Shown: positions 21,791 to 34,100 of the stretch, one piece after another | Layout: each line of letters begins with the position of its first letter | How positions within the stretch are numbered: position 1 is the stretch's first letter | From: Pseudo-nitzschia pungens | Lineage: Eukaryota > Bacillariophyta > Bacillariophyceae > Bacillariales > Bacillariaceae | NCBI GenBank assembly: GCA_037355855.1 | Contig: CM074765.1 | Span: forward strand, 1,054,001-1,118,000 | Length of the DNA: 64,000 nt | Direction of reading: 5' to 3' | Position numbers and translations under genes: made by a program | Notes under the pieces: generated by a model | What the model saw: only the letters and a program-made list of their open reading frames with translations | What the model was told of the DNA's origin: nothing | Databases searched by the model: none

Positions 21791-22371
21791 GAACCGTTAC
21801 TCGTCAAAGCCCAACAGGCGAACCGCGATGAAAGCACAAATTTCTCGTGTATCGCTCGAATTGAATAATCCCACTCTATTTTTTATTAATACCAAAGTTA
21901 CAGGAACGCAAATGCCAACATTTTACTGATTTTAGAAACAACGAGTGACAGACTTCACAAGGCGCGGACGGACCGTAATGCGACAACAGCGAATCGACAG
22001 CAGATCGACGAGTGCCTTTTGCCCCGAGGATCTTTAGGATCGTTATGCGTGATTGGACAAATGCAGTTTCCCGTGAAGGACGACCATAATTTTCCTCAAA
22101 TTGTACATAAACCAATGTGCTTATTCTTAAACTATGGTATGTGACCATTGTCCTCATTCTTTGGCACTACCAGTATTCGGATCCAAGGGTGAACGATAAC
22201 TTGTTTCAGGCACAGTAGCACTGTGTGTTACTTTTTTCCGAAAGCGGCGAGATTATCCCAACGTAACTGCATCTGGAAAATCGACACACGTATCTCTTTT
22301 CGTCAGTCCAACTTTTAAAAAAAGATTCCATCAATTTAATCCAAATGCACTACTGTGCTTATTGTAGGAAA
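21791..22371. other. Spacer between convergent genes
   Basis: 581 bases with no supported gene, holding the 3' flanks of the KCS and J-domain genes. Confidence 0.5.
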
Positions 22372-22819
22372 TTAGTTCACCCAGTCTAAATCATCCTTGT
22401 GCTTTTGATACTCTTCCCACGAGTCGTTTGTCACGTCCCAAAGCATTTTCACCGTGAATTTCTGCTCCTCGTTCAAGTCGTGGGGAAGTTTGTCAGGGTG
22501 CAGAAAGAAGCGGATCTTTCGAACTGCCTTTTTCAGCTTGGCCTCTTCCGGTAGGCCATTTGCTCCGGCAACATCTTCGCGGGAAATAGGCTTCCATTTC
22601 TGAAAGTACTCATGTCCTGTCACCCCAAGAGCGGGTGGGAACACGGTATGGATGGTGGTCACGAGACCAGGCGATTGGTCGGAGCATCTGAAGTTGCGGG
22701 GGCTGCAATGCCCATTGAATCAAAATAGCATGTTTGATTTTCGTGATCGCAGCTTGACCATCGTCTTCCGATTGATTGGCCATTTGGGCGTACTTGTTGT
22801 CCGTGCCAGAATTTTGCCG

Positions 22820-22851
<32 letters not shown>

Positions 22852-25800
22852 GAGGTGGAGGAGTGCGACTCCGAGTATTCTGCTGCGGGGGTGGTGGACG
22901 CTGTTGCTGTTGTTGCCATTGTTGTTGGTGTGGATGTTGTTGCGGTGGATAGGCTTGATATTGTTGTTGTTGTTGTTGCTGCTGCTGTTGTTGCCATTGC
23001 TGTTGAGGATAAACGCCCGGTGCTGGAGCTGCCCACTCTTGCTCTTTTCGCATAGCTTCTTCACGACGCCTGCGTTCTTGTGCTGCTTGCTGCTCTGCCA
23101 TGTGTCGGCGCTGTTGTTCTGCCTGTTGTTGCTGCTGCCAGGCGGCTTGCTGTTGTGCGTATCGCTCTTGCGCAGCTTGGGCTTCTCGTTGGCGTCGTGC
23201 TTGTTCTTCAGCGGCGACTCTTCGGCGAGCTTCCTCAGCGGCTGCCCTTCGTCTTGCCTCCTCCTCAGCTGCCCTACGACGTTGCTCCTCTTCGATTGCT
23301 CTTCGGCGGGCCTCTTCTTGTCGTCGTGCTTCCAACTCAGCAGCCCTACGGCGTCCTTCTTCAACTTCCTGTTGATGGCGTTTCAACGCTGCTTCGGATT
23401 CCTGGCGTCTCTTCAATTCCTCCTGCTGTCTTCGGTATTCTTCCTGTCGGGCTCTTATCTCCTCCTCCGATGGTGTTTGAACTGGAGGCGGAGTATGAAC
23501 GGCTGATGGTGCATTCGCAAAAAATGTTCCGCGACTTTGTACTTCATTGGCCGCAGCCTCCAGCTCTCTTCGTTCCATTCCCGCTGTACTGATCCCAGCA
23601 CCGTGGCAGATGGCACGTAATTCTTTGATTCCAAGACGTTTTTGCTCTGGTTGCTGTTGTTCCTGTTGCGGTGGTATTTGTTCAGTGGAGGCCTGGTTGA
23701 CGTTTCCAGCGTTGTGTTCGGGTTGAGCCGAGTGGGTCTGTTCTGGTGGGTACTGTGATGGATGCGGTTGCGATTGCGATTGCGGTTGCTGTTGCGTTGC
23801 ATATTGCTGAATTTTGGGAGAGGGTGATTGGGTTGGCGCTGTAGGTGTACCTCGTTGATCGAAGAAAGTTCCCTGTTGTTGAATTTGTTCCGCAGCAGCT
23901 TCCAACTGCGCACGTTCCATACCTGCAGTATTCACTCCAGCTCCGTGGCATATGGCTCTCAAGTCGCGAATCGGCATACCTTTCGTGGAAGCAGGTTGCT
24001 GTTTCTGTTGTGTTGGCACCGATGACTCATAAGCACCAGCTTTCTTTTCGTCGTGATATCCATTCGTCCCGTTCTTCGCAGCTCCTTTGCTCAATTGCTC
24101 GTGTTTTTTCAATATTTGGACCCACCTCAGGGAATCATGAGGCCCCTCGCTACACCGAAAGACAAAGTCTTCGGTGCCACCATAGAGTCTCAAACGGAAT
24201 TGATTGTCTGAGCAGCTTTCTGTCAAGGAAACATCTTGCAAAAGTTTCACGGGAATCCGATGAAGAGCTTCCAGTGCTGGCCTACCCGTGCTTGGGTTGA
24301 TTATTTCTCGTTGGATCCACAAGGTAGTTACTTCTCCTGGGTTTCGACCCTCCACCAGACTTGCCAATACCTCTTTCCAAACGTAACGCATTTTTGATCG
24401 TCGGAATTGTTCGATCCATCCGCTTGCTATCAATGTCGAATCCTTATTGGCCGGTAATTGAAACGACGGCTTGGACCTCATCACTCCGCCGGAAAAGTTC
24501 ATCATCGGGTCCGTTGCGCCCGTAGAACCCGATTGCCCTCCCTTGCTCCCTTCAGCTTCCGAATCGTAATTGCCACCACTTTCTCCGACTGGCACTCCCG
24601 CAGCGGAATCAACCTGTTGGTTTTTTTCGTTTTGGTAAACTTGTGACGTTCCCTTCGCGAATCGTTGGGATTCAAACACGGCCGGCCCTTGTCTATTCAC
24701 TGACGAATGAGGAGGGGCAGTTCCGCCCTCTTCGAAAAAATTCTGTTTTTCTTTTTCACTGTGTTCATCATGACTGTTGCTCTTCTGTATGTTGTAGTGT
24801 TCTGAAGCGTTATGAACTGCAGCTGCAGTGCTCGCGCCTGCCTTACCAGTTGTCACACGGGACTTAAATTCTTTCATTCCATAGTCGTCATCCGACAACG
24901 AGACGCGACGATTTGAGGATTCTGCCATGCCGATTCCGCTTTCGGAAAATATTCCAATGTCGCTTCCAGGTTTATGGTGGTGTTTGCCAGTAATGTTTTC
25001 GGTAATGTTCTCGGCAGCCTTTTTGACATTCTTGAAAGTCGCCCCGAGATTGAATTTCTTTCCGAAGACAGCCGACCGGTTATGACTTTGTGGGGTAGTA
25101 AACGCCACTGGAACTGCGGGGGGCCTGGTTGGAGCAGGTGTTCCCATACCTGGATAGTTGGGATCCGCACCTGTTGATCCAATGGGAATCGAAGTCTCAG
25201 AAGGAGATGTCGTTGTTGATTTTGCAGGCACGGTGTTGACCGACGGTGGAGCCATTGAAGGATTGGCTGTAGGAACAGGACCTGCAGCCGAAATCGACTC
25301 CCCGTCAGCTGGATTGGGTCTTTCCTTGTCTTCCGGATTCTCATTTTCATCAGATGCTTTTCCTTCATCAAACCGTGCCGAACCTCCTCCCGATGCTACG
25401 AATATGCCTGTATTTGTGCGGCGCTGCGTGTCGGGATCATACTCCCCAGTACTTTCGGTATTTGAATTGATTTCTCCCGCAGGTTCTGCGCCAAACGTGG
25501 AAGCTCTTTTGCCATACGGAGTCTCTCCGTCTGGATCTTCTTTCGCATTTCCGCCACCCAGCGTACTAGATGACTTGGCTGTGTTCTCTTCCGTTTCTTT
25601 TAGATCATTCAAAATCTCGGAGTTTTCAGAATTGATCTTTTCGGTGGTTTCCGATTCACTCGCTTGGGAACCAGCTGACGTTCGCCTGCTGGATTTCTTC
25701 TTTTTGCTGGTCTTTGGATATTTTTGTTTGTAATACGTTCTAAAATCTTGAAGAGCTTCGTAAAGGATAGCATGGAATTCACCCCTTTCTACCACATCAG

Positions 25801-25951
25801 CACTCTCCCGCAACAGATTAGCGAGATGCTGTTGATCGATTTCTCGAGTGGAGTCGTTGTAATGCTCGCGGCTTTTGTGTTTTTTACCCGGAGTCAACGT
25901 CTTGCTCGGAGTAGGAACATCTCTTCCAGCGCTACCAACACCCTCCATCAT
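22372..25951 (-). CDS. Auxilin-like protein: PH-like, SAP-like repeats, polyQ and C-terminal J domain
   Basis: Proposed exons are 25951-22794 and 22702-22372. The intron is 22793-22703 (GTACGC to TTGCAG). It restores the frame from GTDN to PRNFRCSDQSPGLVTT and adds the C-terminal J domain. The model has about 1162 residues. Residues 1-500 are mostly disordered. Residues 505-620 look PH-like (ASGWIEQFRRSKMRYVWKEV ... FRCSEGPHDSLRWVQILKK). Two related SAP-like units lie at about 661-697 and 774-811 (LRAICHGAG-TAGMER-LEAAA). An Arg/Glu-rich coiled coil spans about 830-970 and polyQ about 990-1060. The last 80 residues hold a J domain with HPD (KIRFFLHPDKLPHDL). A C-terminal J domain behind a long disordered region recalls auxilin, which recruits Hsc70 to uncoat clathrin vesicles. 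That role is inference. Without the intron, the long frame ends in an unrelated tail. Confidence 0.75.
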
Positions 25952-26946
25952 TTCTTGTTTACTCGTGGGTGAATTGTTGTTCCCGAGCTCCGACGATCGA
26001 ATTGTGTCTCAACCAATACAATAAATAATATGTCTCTCAACCTTTCTTCTACTGTTTTTTCTTTTCCAACGGATTCGTCTACACTCGAGTTTCCACTGAC
26101 AGCTCCTGAGACCACGACGTACGCAATTGTATCTTAATTCAGATAGAGAGAATTGCACAGGCGTCTCCTTACGGAATCAGTCAAATGTTAAATCAGCCTT
26201 TGTTGCCTTTTCTATCGTCTCATCAAGAGTTAAAACAGGTCTTGTTGTTGTCGATCGCGTGTTGTTAGAATTATTTTTTCACTCCGTCGCGTGATTGCTC
26301 GCGTCGCGAGCATGAATAGCTTTTTTCAAAAAGAATTTCATCGGTATTGATAAAAAGAAGACTCTTAAAAAGAGAAGGAAGGCATATTGCGGCGACCATT
26401 TTTTAGTCGACGATCACCATTCACAAGACATGGCACGACTCGAATGAATTACTGACTCACTCACTCAAAAACCTCGACTAATTAATTCCCACATTTCTAA
26501 TTTCAGGAATACCGGTATTGAATAGATGGAATCTCAGTTCCAAATAAATCTCCAGAGAAAAAAATCTATTGAAATTCTAGATTCCATGTTATACTCGTTA
26601 ATTCATTCAACTCTGAGAGGCACCTCGAAGGTGCGGTTTGTGGTGAGCGCGCGTACACGCGTGCGTTCCTGATGGATCGGTTTTTGAAGAAGCGGAGAGA
26701 ACCAAGTTTCCAAAACTATTGACGTTTCATTTATCGGATAGTATCACTAACTTACTTGCCAACCGCAATTTTAGATTCTGATTGATCGTCTGTCGGTCTG
26801 AGTTCACTAAAGCAGCTCGTTGGCATCTATATCGCACACACAATTGTGATATTCGCATAACATTCAACGATAGGTTGGACGTCTTGGATCCAATCGAATC
26901 GAACACAAAGCAAATCATCTCGAATCTCTTCAAAGGAACCTGCAGA
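25952..26946. other. Divergent promoter region
   Basis: 1.0 kb between the J-domain gene and homoserine dehydrogenase. It contains a CpG-rich perfect palindrome GCTCGCGTCGCGAGC (26297-26311) and a second CG-rich inverted stretch near 26645-26665. No gene is supported. Confidence 0.5.
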
Positions 26947-28486
26947 ATGAAGTTTCTTCTATCAACTCTTTCCATGCTGGCGATGGCGGCTCCGTCGCTG
27001 GCCTTCGTTCAACCCTCACTCCCTCTTCAAGTAAGTGGATACATGGTAATTTGTCATTCCGAACGCTTTCCTCTTTGTAGCCTCATTTCTCTCACTCTGA
27101 TCTCGGCACGAAACCTCAAAATGAAATCGATAGCGTGCGTCGCCCGTCAGTGCACTGAACATGGAAGAAGTCAAAATTGGTATTTTCGGAGGCGGTACCG
27201 TTGGCGGAGGAATCGTTGAGATCATCGAATCCAAACGGGAACACTTTCAAAAAATGACCGGAAAGGACCTCCATGTAAAGGCCATTTGCGTGCGCGACCT
27301 CGACAAACCCCGTGATTTCACCGTTCCCGAGGGATGCAAGATCACCACCGAGTTTGATGACATTTTGGAGGACAAGTCGCTCGACATCATCGTCGAAGTG
27401 ATGGGAGGAACCACTCTGGCCAACGACGTCGTCTGCAAGGCCTTGAAAAACGGACAGCACGTTGTCACGGCGAACAAGGCCTTGATCGCCGACAAACTGG
27501 CTGCCATTGAAGGTTTGATCAATGAGGTCAACGAAGGCAAAGAGGGCGACGATAGCATTGAATTCCGATACGAAGCAGCCGTCTGTGGTGGTATTCCCAT
27601 TATTCGATCCCTCCAGTCGGATGTCGTCGGAGACCAAATCGAGATGCTCAGTGGAATCATCAACGGATGCACCAACTTCATGCTGACCGCCATGGATGTC
27701 AACGGAAAATCCTACGACGAAGCCTTGTCGGAGGCTTCGGATTTGGGTTACGCCGAAGCCGACCCTACCCTCGATGTCGGTGGTTTCGACGCCCGATCCA
27801 AACTCAAGATCCTTATGCGATTGGCCTTTGGAATCGACGTCGACGAGGACGATATCAGCTGCCGCGGAATCACGGAACTCACCAAGCTCGACTTCCAATA
27901 CGCCAAGATGATGGGAGGAACCATCAAATTGGTCGGGGTTGCCAAGTCCGTTTCCGGCGGAAAGGTCGCCGCCTTTGTCTCTCCCGCCTACATCACCCAG
28001 AGTGATTCCTTGTTTTCGGTCAGTGGAGCCACCAACGCGGTCGAAATCATCTCGAAGAATCTGCAAACAACAACCTTGATCGGACAGGGCGCCGGCCGTT
28101 TCCCCACCGCCAACTCGTGCATCAACGACATCGTCGCGCTTGCCAAGGGTGACAAGACGCCGCTTCCTTTCAACCCCAAGGCGGACGGCGTTCAATTCGT
28201 CAACAACTACGAATCCAACTTTTTCATCCGCCTGAAATACAGAGACGGCCTCGGAATCACGAGACAGGTCGGTGAGGTCTGCGAGAAGTACGGAGTCTCC
28301 ATCCACTCCATCCTGCAGAACCCCATCACCAGCCGCGACGATGCCGCCTTTGCCATCATCACCGAGAAGGTCCCCCTCTCGAGCGTGAAAAAGTTCTGCG
28401 CCGAGATCGAGGAGCTGGACTGGTGCCGCGGACCTTCCTTCTACATGCCCGTCCTCCGAGAGGACTGGGAGAGTGCCCTGGTATAA
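26947..28486 (+). CDS. Homoserine dehydrogenase, monofunctional, plastid-targeted
   Basis: Exon 1 is 26947-27030 (28 codons), the intron is 27031-27133 (GTAAGT to GATAG), and exon 2 is 27134-28486. The product has 478 residues. It reduces aspartate semialdehyde to homoserine, the branch step to threonine and methionine. Exon 1 encodes nearly the whole leader (MKFLLSTLSMLAMAAPSLAF), with LAFVQP as plastid motif. The NAD(P) loop is GIFGGGTVGGG. The catalytic domain carries INGCTNFMLT and DVGGFDARSKLKILM, whose Asp/Lys residues are characteristic. The last 85 residues (GITRQVGEVCEKYGVSIHS ... AFAIITEKV) form an ACT-like domain, which suggests feedback control by amino acids. An ATG at 27161 could give a leaderless form, but the exon 1 model is in frame and better explains the start. 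Confidence 0.93.
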
Positions 28487-29103
28487 ACCACCCAACGCTT
28501 TTCGACCGCAGCAAGCCTCGCACCACCGACGCGGCAAGCGATGAAAAGGACTGCACTATTGATAATAATATTATAGGTATAGAAAAAGGTTTTTCAAAAG
28601 ACGCAGCCCACTACACGGAGTAGTGCTCAACTTGATAGTTTCGCGGCCAATGGTCTGAGTAATAACATGTTTGAAAAGTTTAAGAAAAGCTTCGGCGTTG
28701 ATGTCGTGAACACGCAGTGCAAGCCCTACCGATTGATGCGTCGAACGAATGCGCCGAACCAACACGGAAACAAGATACGTTGCAACCTTGGTTCGGAACA
28801 ACGCAAGAGAACCAGGCCATCGATTGGCTTCGCGGCGGACACGGACAATCTACAATCGGACACTCCGCAAAAGGAGCGGAATTGTCACGACCTGACACAC
28901 CTTCATCTGCGGTCGTGAATTGTCCACCGAGCTCCGCGGTCCTTTCTCCCTTTCTTTCTTTGTTGTTGTCAATTTTTGTTTTCGGAATAGCAGCCCTGCT
29001 AGTTTGGTTTGTTTGTGTGTGTTACGGTAATCATAATCATAATCACAATCACAGTCGTAGTCTTCGTCGTCTTCTTCGTTTCCTTCCGACCCGGCGCACC
29101 GCG
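28487..29103. other. Spacer between convergent genes
   Basis: 617 bases with no supported gene. A CATAAT/CACAAT-rich imperfect repeat lies near 29030-29056. Confidence 0.5.
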
Positions 29104-29977
29104 CTAGCTCTCTTGTTTCCGAATGACCTGATCCATGTCGCCCGGCGCAAAAATATGCCGTCCGTCGTCGAGGTGGACCTTGTAGGGCGCGAAGGATCCC
29201 GGCGGCCAGTTCTCTTCCGAATACCAGAGCTGGACGACCTCTCCCGGCGCCCAGTCCTTTTCCGCGTCGGGGCCGATCCGGCACAGCACCCGGGTCCCGA
29301 CATCGAAGCGCAGCTCGGGAAACTCGGGTTCTTCGTAGGGCGGCCACTCGGCGTCCTCGCCCCTGTGCCACTTTTCGAGGACTTCCGCCGTGGGGAACCG
29401 GCTCGCCAGTTCCTCCTTGGTGACCTCCTTGGCCTCCATGGGCAGGCCCATCATGCCGTCCTTGCCACTGCAACGAATGCAAAACAATTTTGAAACCAAT
29501 GGCATCGTTGTGTTATTATTATCATTCGCTGGAATCGAAAAAACAACGTTACGTCTCACCCCACAGCGATAGGAGGACCGATCACAGGGGCGTCCGAAAC
29601 AGAAACGCAAACAAAAAAACGAAAACAAGCACAAAACAACACGCTTCGTTCCTCTGCTTTTCCTCAGATATTCCTTGCTTCCTCCCGCAGCGATGATTCC
29701 TTGCTTCCTTCAAAACCTTCCACTGCACTCCACCACGCACCACACCACACCGCATCGCATCGCGCCGCAGGACTTACTTCGTAAAGACAATGGTCACTAC
29801 CGTATCGATGGGAGCGCACTCCGGATCCCCGCAGACAATCTCCTGGGCCGAGACCTGCGCGTCCCCCCGGATGGCCTCGGGCATCAATTCGAGCGACCAC
29901 TGGTCGATTTTCCGGTAGGCCTCCTTTCTCGCCTCTTCGGCGGCTTTCTTTTCGTCCACTGCTTCCGGAAGGAACAT
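29104..29977 (-). CDS. Small conserved algal-domain protein of unknown function
   Basis: Exon 1 is 29977-29778 and exon 2 is 29467-29104. The intron is 29777-29468 (GTAAGT to TTGCAG, 310 bp), giving 187 residues. The N-terminal part is charged and helical (MFLPEAVDEKKAAEEARKEA). The C-terminal 70 residues form a compact domain: FDVGTRVLCRIGPDAEKDWA, APGEVVQLWYSEENWPPGSF, and YKVHLDDGRHIFAPGDMDQV. I know this kind of GTRVxCRxGP...WAPGxVV...LDDGxxIFAPxDxDxxIR segment from algal and oomycete proteins, often joined to other domains, but not a function. Its beta-rich look recalls a Tudor/SH3-like barrel; that is a guess. The start at 29977 is the first ATG that gives a compact frame. Confidence 0.75.
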
Positions 29978-31194
29978 TGTTGCTCTTGTGATTTGTGATT
30001 TGTGTGTATTTATTATTAGTACTTTTTGTTGTATGGTTTGCAACCGATACCGGGAAGAGTGGTGGTCGTGATGCTACCCAGCGGATCTGTAGTGATTCTC
30101 GGTTTTGGGTTTATATATGGGGTTCTCCGAGATTGTCTCGTTCCTGTCAAAGTAGAGAGTGAGTCGTACCGTACCGCTATGGATGTGCAACCACTCTGAA
30201 TCTGATGATCAATTCGAAATTTGGTCTTGCTCCCTTGTGCTGAACTGGTACGGAAATTACAGTTTGATGCAGTTCGACGCTGTCACTTTCCGCACCAACT
30301 TGCTTCGAAACTCGATGATTTGTGGTTGCCAGTTTGGGTTGAGATGGATTGATTTGATTCGATGGGGACGTTCCGTAACCCTTACCGGTAACCTTACCTT
30401 CTTCGAACCTCGAATACTCGTACCGTTTTTTGTTGATTGAGAGCAGTAAGGTTACGATAAGACTTAAGGTTACCGTTAGATTGGAGAGCATGGTTCGCTC
30501 CTGGTGTTCCAGTGACAGGGACTGACTGGATTTGGATGTGTCCATAGTAAGGTTACGGTAAACATCATGGGGGGAACGGCAGTGCGAAGTGGAATTTGGG
30601 GTTCTCAATTAAAATTAAGGTTACTGTATTGTTTTTGTCCAATGATCCTTCCTTTCTGATGTTTGGTGTTTGGCAAAGTTCATCGCGACTACGCGCGAAA
30701 AAAGGGTTCTCGGGGATGATTGATTGATTCCCCATTGTGGACGGACCCCAAGATTATTTTTTTTGGTTCTCATTCGGACACCAATTTTTGATGATTGTTG
30801 TGTGAGGACGAAAAACACAAGACGCTTGGCCCCTGTGGGGTTACAATTAAAAGATTACTACTTGTACTACGTATTGATTACCGGTACTGTAAATTACCGT
30901 AGTGTAACTGTACTGTGCCTGTATTGGGCCTTGGCTTTGGGAACACTGCTTCTTCTTGCTTTACTTGGGTTTAGTTGAATTTAGAAAAATCTCCAGTTAT
31001 GACCACCACTAGAATACATGCAGTAACGCAAAGATCCGAACCAAGATACGAGCAGCAGCAGCAACAGCAACAGCATCAGCGACCATTAGGAAAGGAATCC
31101 TGAATCAAAAAGAAAGTCCAAACGCAACAACCCCAACGTTCCACACCGCATTCATCGGCACGGTACTACGCCACTAGCGGAAAGAAAAATCAGG
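29978..31194. other. Divergent spacer rich in GGTTACC-type words
   Basis: 1.2 kb with at least five copies of GTAAGGTTAC or its complement between 30376 and 30630, including a TTACCGGTAA palindrome at 30382-30391. No gene is supported. Confidence 0.55.
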
Positions 31195-34100
31195 ATGGAC
31201 GGCGATCTCCTGGGCGTCGGACCGCCTCCCTCCGACAACGTCGTCAACCCAAACCACAACCCCGAACCCTCCCTTCTCGACTTTGCCTCCCCGTCGCCGC
31301 CGGAACCCGTTGCTGCAGATGGCGACACGGATCTCTTCCAGCAGGATGCGCAACCACTGCAGCCACAGCAAGCCCCCCTCGAAGACGATCTGTTGGGATT
31401 CGGAGCCGCTGCTTCCTTTTCCGCACCGACAGCGACAGCGACAGCGACACCAACACCAACGACCTCCCAGCAATCCCCGCTCGTGGATCTCTTTGGGGCT
31501 CCTCCTCCCGCTACCACGCAACAACCATCACAACAACCATCGCAATCACAACAGCAATCACAACAACAACAGCAACAGCAACCGCTGCCACTGGATCTGT
31601 TTGGTGCGCCCGTTCCTGCTCCTGCTCCCGCTCCGGCAGGGGACGGCTCGGCAGCCGCGAGCGAGGATCCGTTTGGCGCGTTCTTCCAGACACCCCCGCC
31701 GCAGCCGTCGTCGCAATCGGTACCCAACGATCCGTTCTCGGCAGTCTCCCCGGAAACGGTCGACCGCGCCGATCGGTTCCCTCCGGAGGTTTCGAATCCC
31801 GTCAACGAAAACGGCAACGACGATGGTGCGGACCGCACGGAAGCTCCGAAATCCTCCCCGCTCTCGGCACAGGGGGTCGAAGTCGGCGAGGAGGAGAAAA
31901 AAGAACAGGATTCGTCGACTTCGTCTTCCAATTCCGAGTCACCCAGAGAAACGTTCGAACCAATGCCAGTGCCAGTGCCAATCCAAATTCCAACCCAAAC
32001 CGAAACCGCTGCCGCAGAGTCCGAGCTGCTGCAAGAATCTCTAGAGGAATCGAGCCAATCCCCCACCGACAACGGCGCAGAGAAACGAGACTCAGATTCG
32101 TCGGCCACAACGGTCTCGTCACCGGGCACACCCAAACACCCGGGGGAAAGCGATGCCCCAACCGCCACTCCCGAGGAGACCGCAAACGCGCCTGTCGATG
32201 GTCCCGAAACAAGTACCGATGAAACCAAAACCGCAACGCAGTCGGCAGATCCAGAGAGCAGCAACACCACGGAACAGGAACCTGGTCCAGAGGAATCCGG
32301 AAATGCGCCAGAACAGGGTCCGGAAAGAGGTAACGAGGGAACCAAAACCGGAACGGAGCCGCGGTCGGAAGACCCGGAGAGCACCAGCGCCAACGAGCGG
32401 GAAGTTACAACCGCATCGTCGACGTCTGCGGAACTGCCATCGACATCGACAGAGCAGAACAAAGTCCAAGGAGACCAGAATAGCAACGGCGAAACACGGG
32501 CAAATGAGCAAACTCAGAGTCAAGATTCTACCTCTTCATCCAACGTTACGAACGAAGAGGTAAAAGGCTCGGACGTTCCAGCAGAGGATTTGAATGCTGC
32601 GTCCGAACCCACGACAACGCAGGAGGGTGGTACCGACACCCCCACGAGCACCACTGAGCACGTCAAAGAGCAGGGACAACAGAACGAGAACAAGCCCCTT
32701 GCGTCATTACCCAGCGACAACGAGGTGACGGAGGCCGGCTCGGCGTTTGCCACGGACGCTTTGGCATCCGAACCTGTTTCCAAGAAAGATACGGACGAAA
32801 CTAAATCAGCAGAGGAAGGCAAAGCGGCAAGCGGAACCCCACAAGATCAAAACCAGAAACCAGAACAACCGAAGCAAACCGTGGATGCGAATAAGAAGGA
32901 AGCGCAAAAAGAATCTCAACCCGAGACGGCTTCCAACGCCGGCACCAACGAGAAGAAGGCAGAATCAAAAACAGAAAAGAAGTCGAAGGCTTCGTCGTCA
33001 ACAATGGCGACAACCGCGACTACGACCACAACCACGACCACAACCACAACGGAGCCCGCAGCACCGGTGACCAACCGGTTCGCTAGCTTCAAGAACATGG
33101 CGGGAAACATCCAACTGCAGCAGAAAAAGGCGGAAGCCGCAAATCGGTTCGCGAGCTTCAAGAGCATGGCGGGAAAAGTCGCCGCGAGGGGCAAGGCGGA
33201 ACTCGCGGGAGTGAAGGTTCCCCAACAGCTCGCCAACGTTCAGGTTTCGAAGCGCCTCCAGACCGTGGCGAAACTCCCCCTGTTTGGCGGAGACCAAAGG
33301 AACGAGAGCAGCGACGCCAATGCCAACAGCCACGCCGCTGCCACTGCCACTGCCACTGCCTCGACTTTGGCACCCGCATCGAAAACTCCGGCGCAACCCA
33401 AAGCCGAAAGCAAAAAGAAAACCGCTAGCGTTGCAAAGCCCGCGGGTTCTGCGGCAGCATCCGTTGGTACCGCAGCTGCTACGGTTACCAAAAGTGTTGC
33501 GCCGAAAGAATCCGTCGAGTCCACAATTGCTGCGTCCGCGGCAGCATCCAACACGGACAAACCGTCAAAGGATTCGGGGGGATCCAAACCAGAAACGGGC
33601 GCACTCTCCCCTCAACATCCAACTGCGCCGGATGCAGACAGCACCCGAGCAGAAACAACGACCGAGACAGCGGCGAACAACACGACTACTAGTGCTATCG
33701 CTGCATCGAAGCAAACCGAAATCAAGCAAGAATCTCCAGAGGAGGAACAACCCACAACAACTAGTCCACCATCCAGCGAGAAACCAGGAAAGGATTCGAC
33801 AGCGAGCGATTCTGCACAAACCGCGCAATTGCCGCCTGTTCCGCAGGCCGCGCAGAGGGAGCCTTCCGGCGGTTCACCGTCGCCCGAATCTTCCGGGGAT
33901 AAAGAAGGCGAGAAGAAAGTCGCGCAGGAAAACGAGCAATCAACCCCGATCCCGCCGGAAGAATCTGCTGGCGCCAAAAAAGTCAATGGGAACGACAAAA
34001 CTTCCGACACAACCTCTGAAATACCCCCTACCGCCAAGACGACGCTAGCATCTGCTCCGAAGATTGCAAGTGACAAGCCAAAAGATGTCGAAAAGGGCAG

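Noticed and set aside
27116..28537. 473-residue minus-strand frame opposite homoserine dehydrogenase
   Set aside because: It is a shadow of a highly conserved gene on the plus strand.
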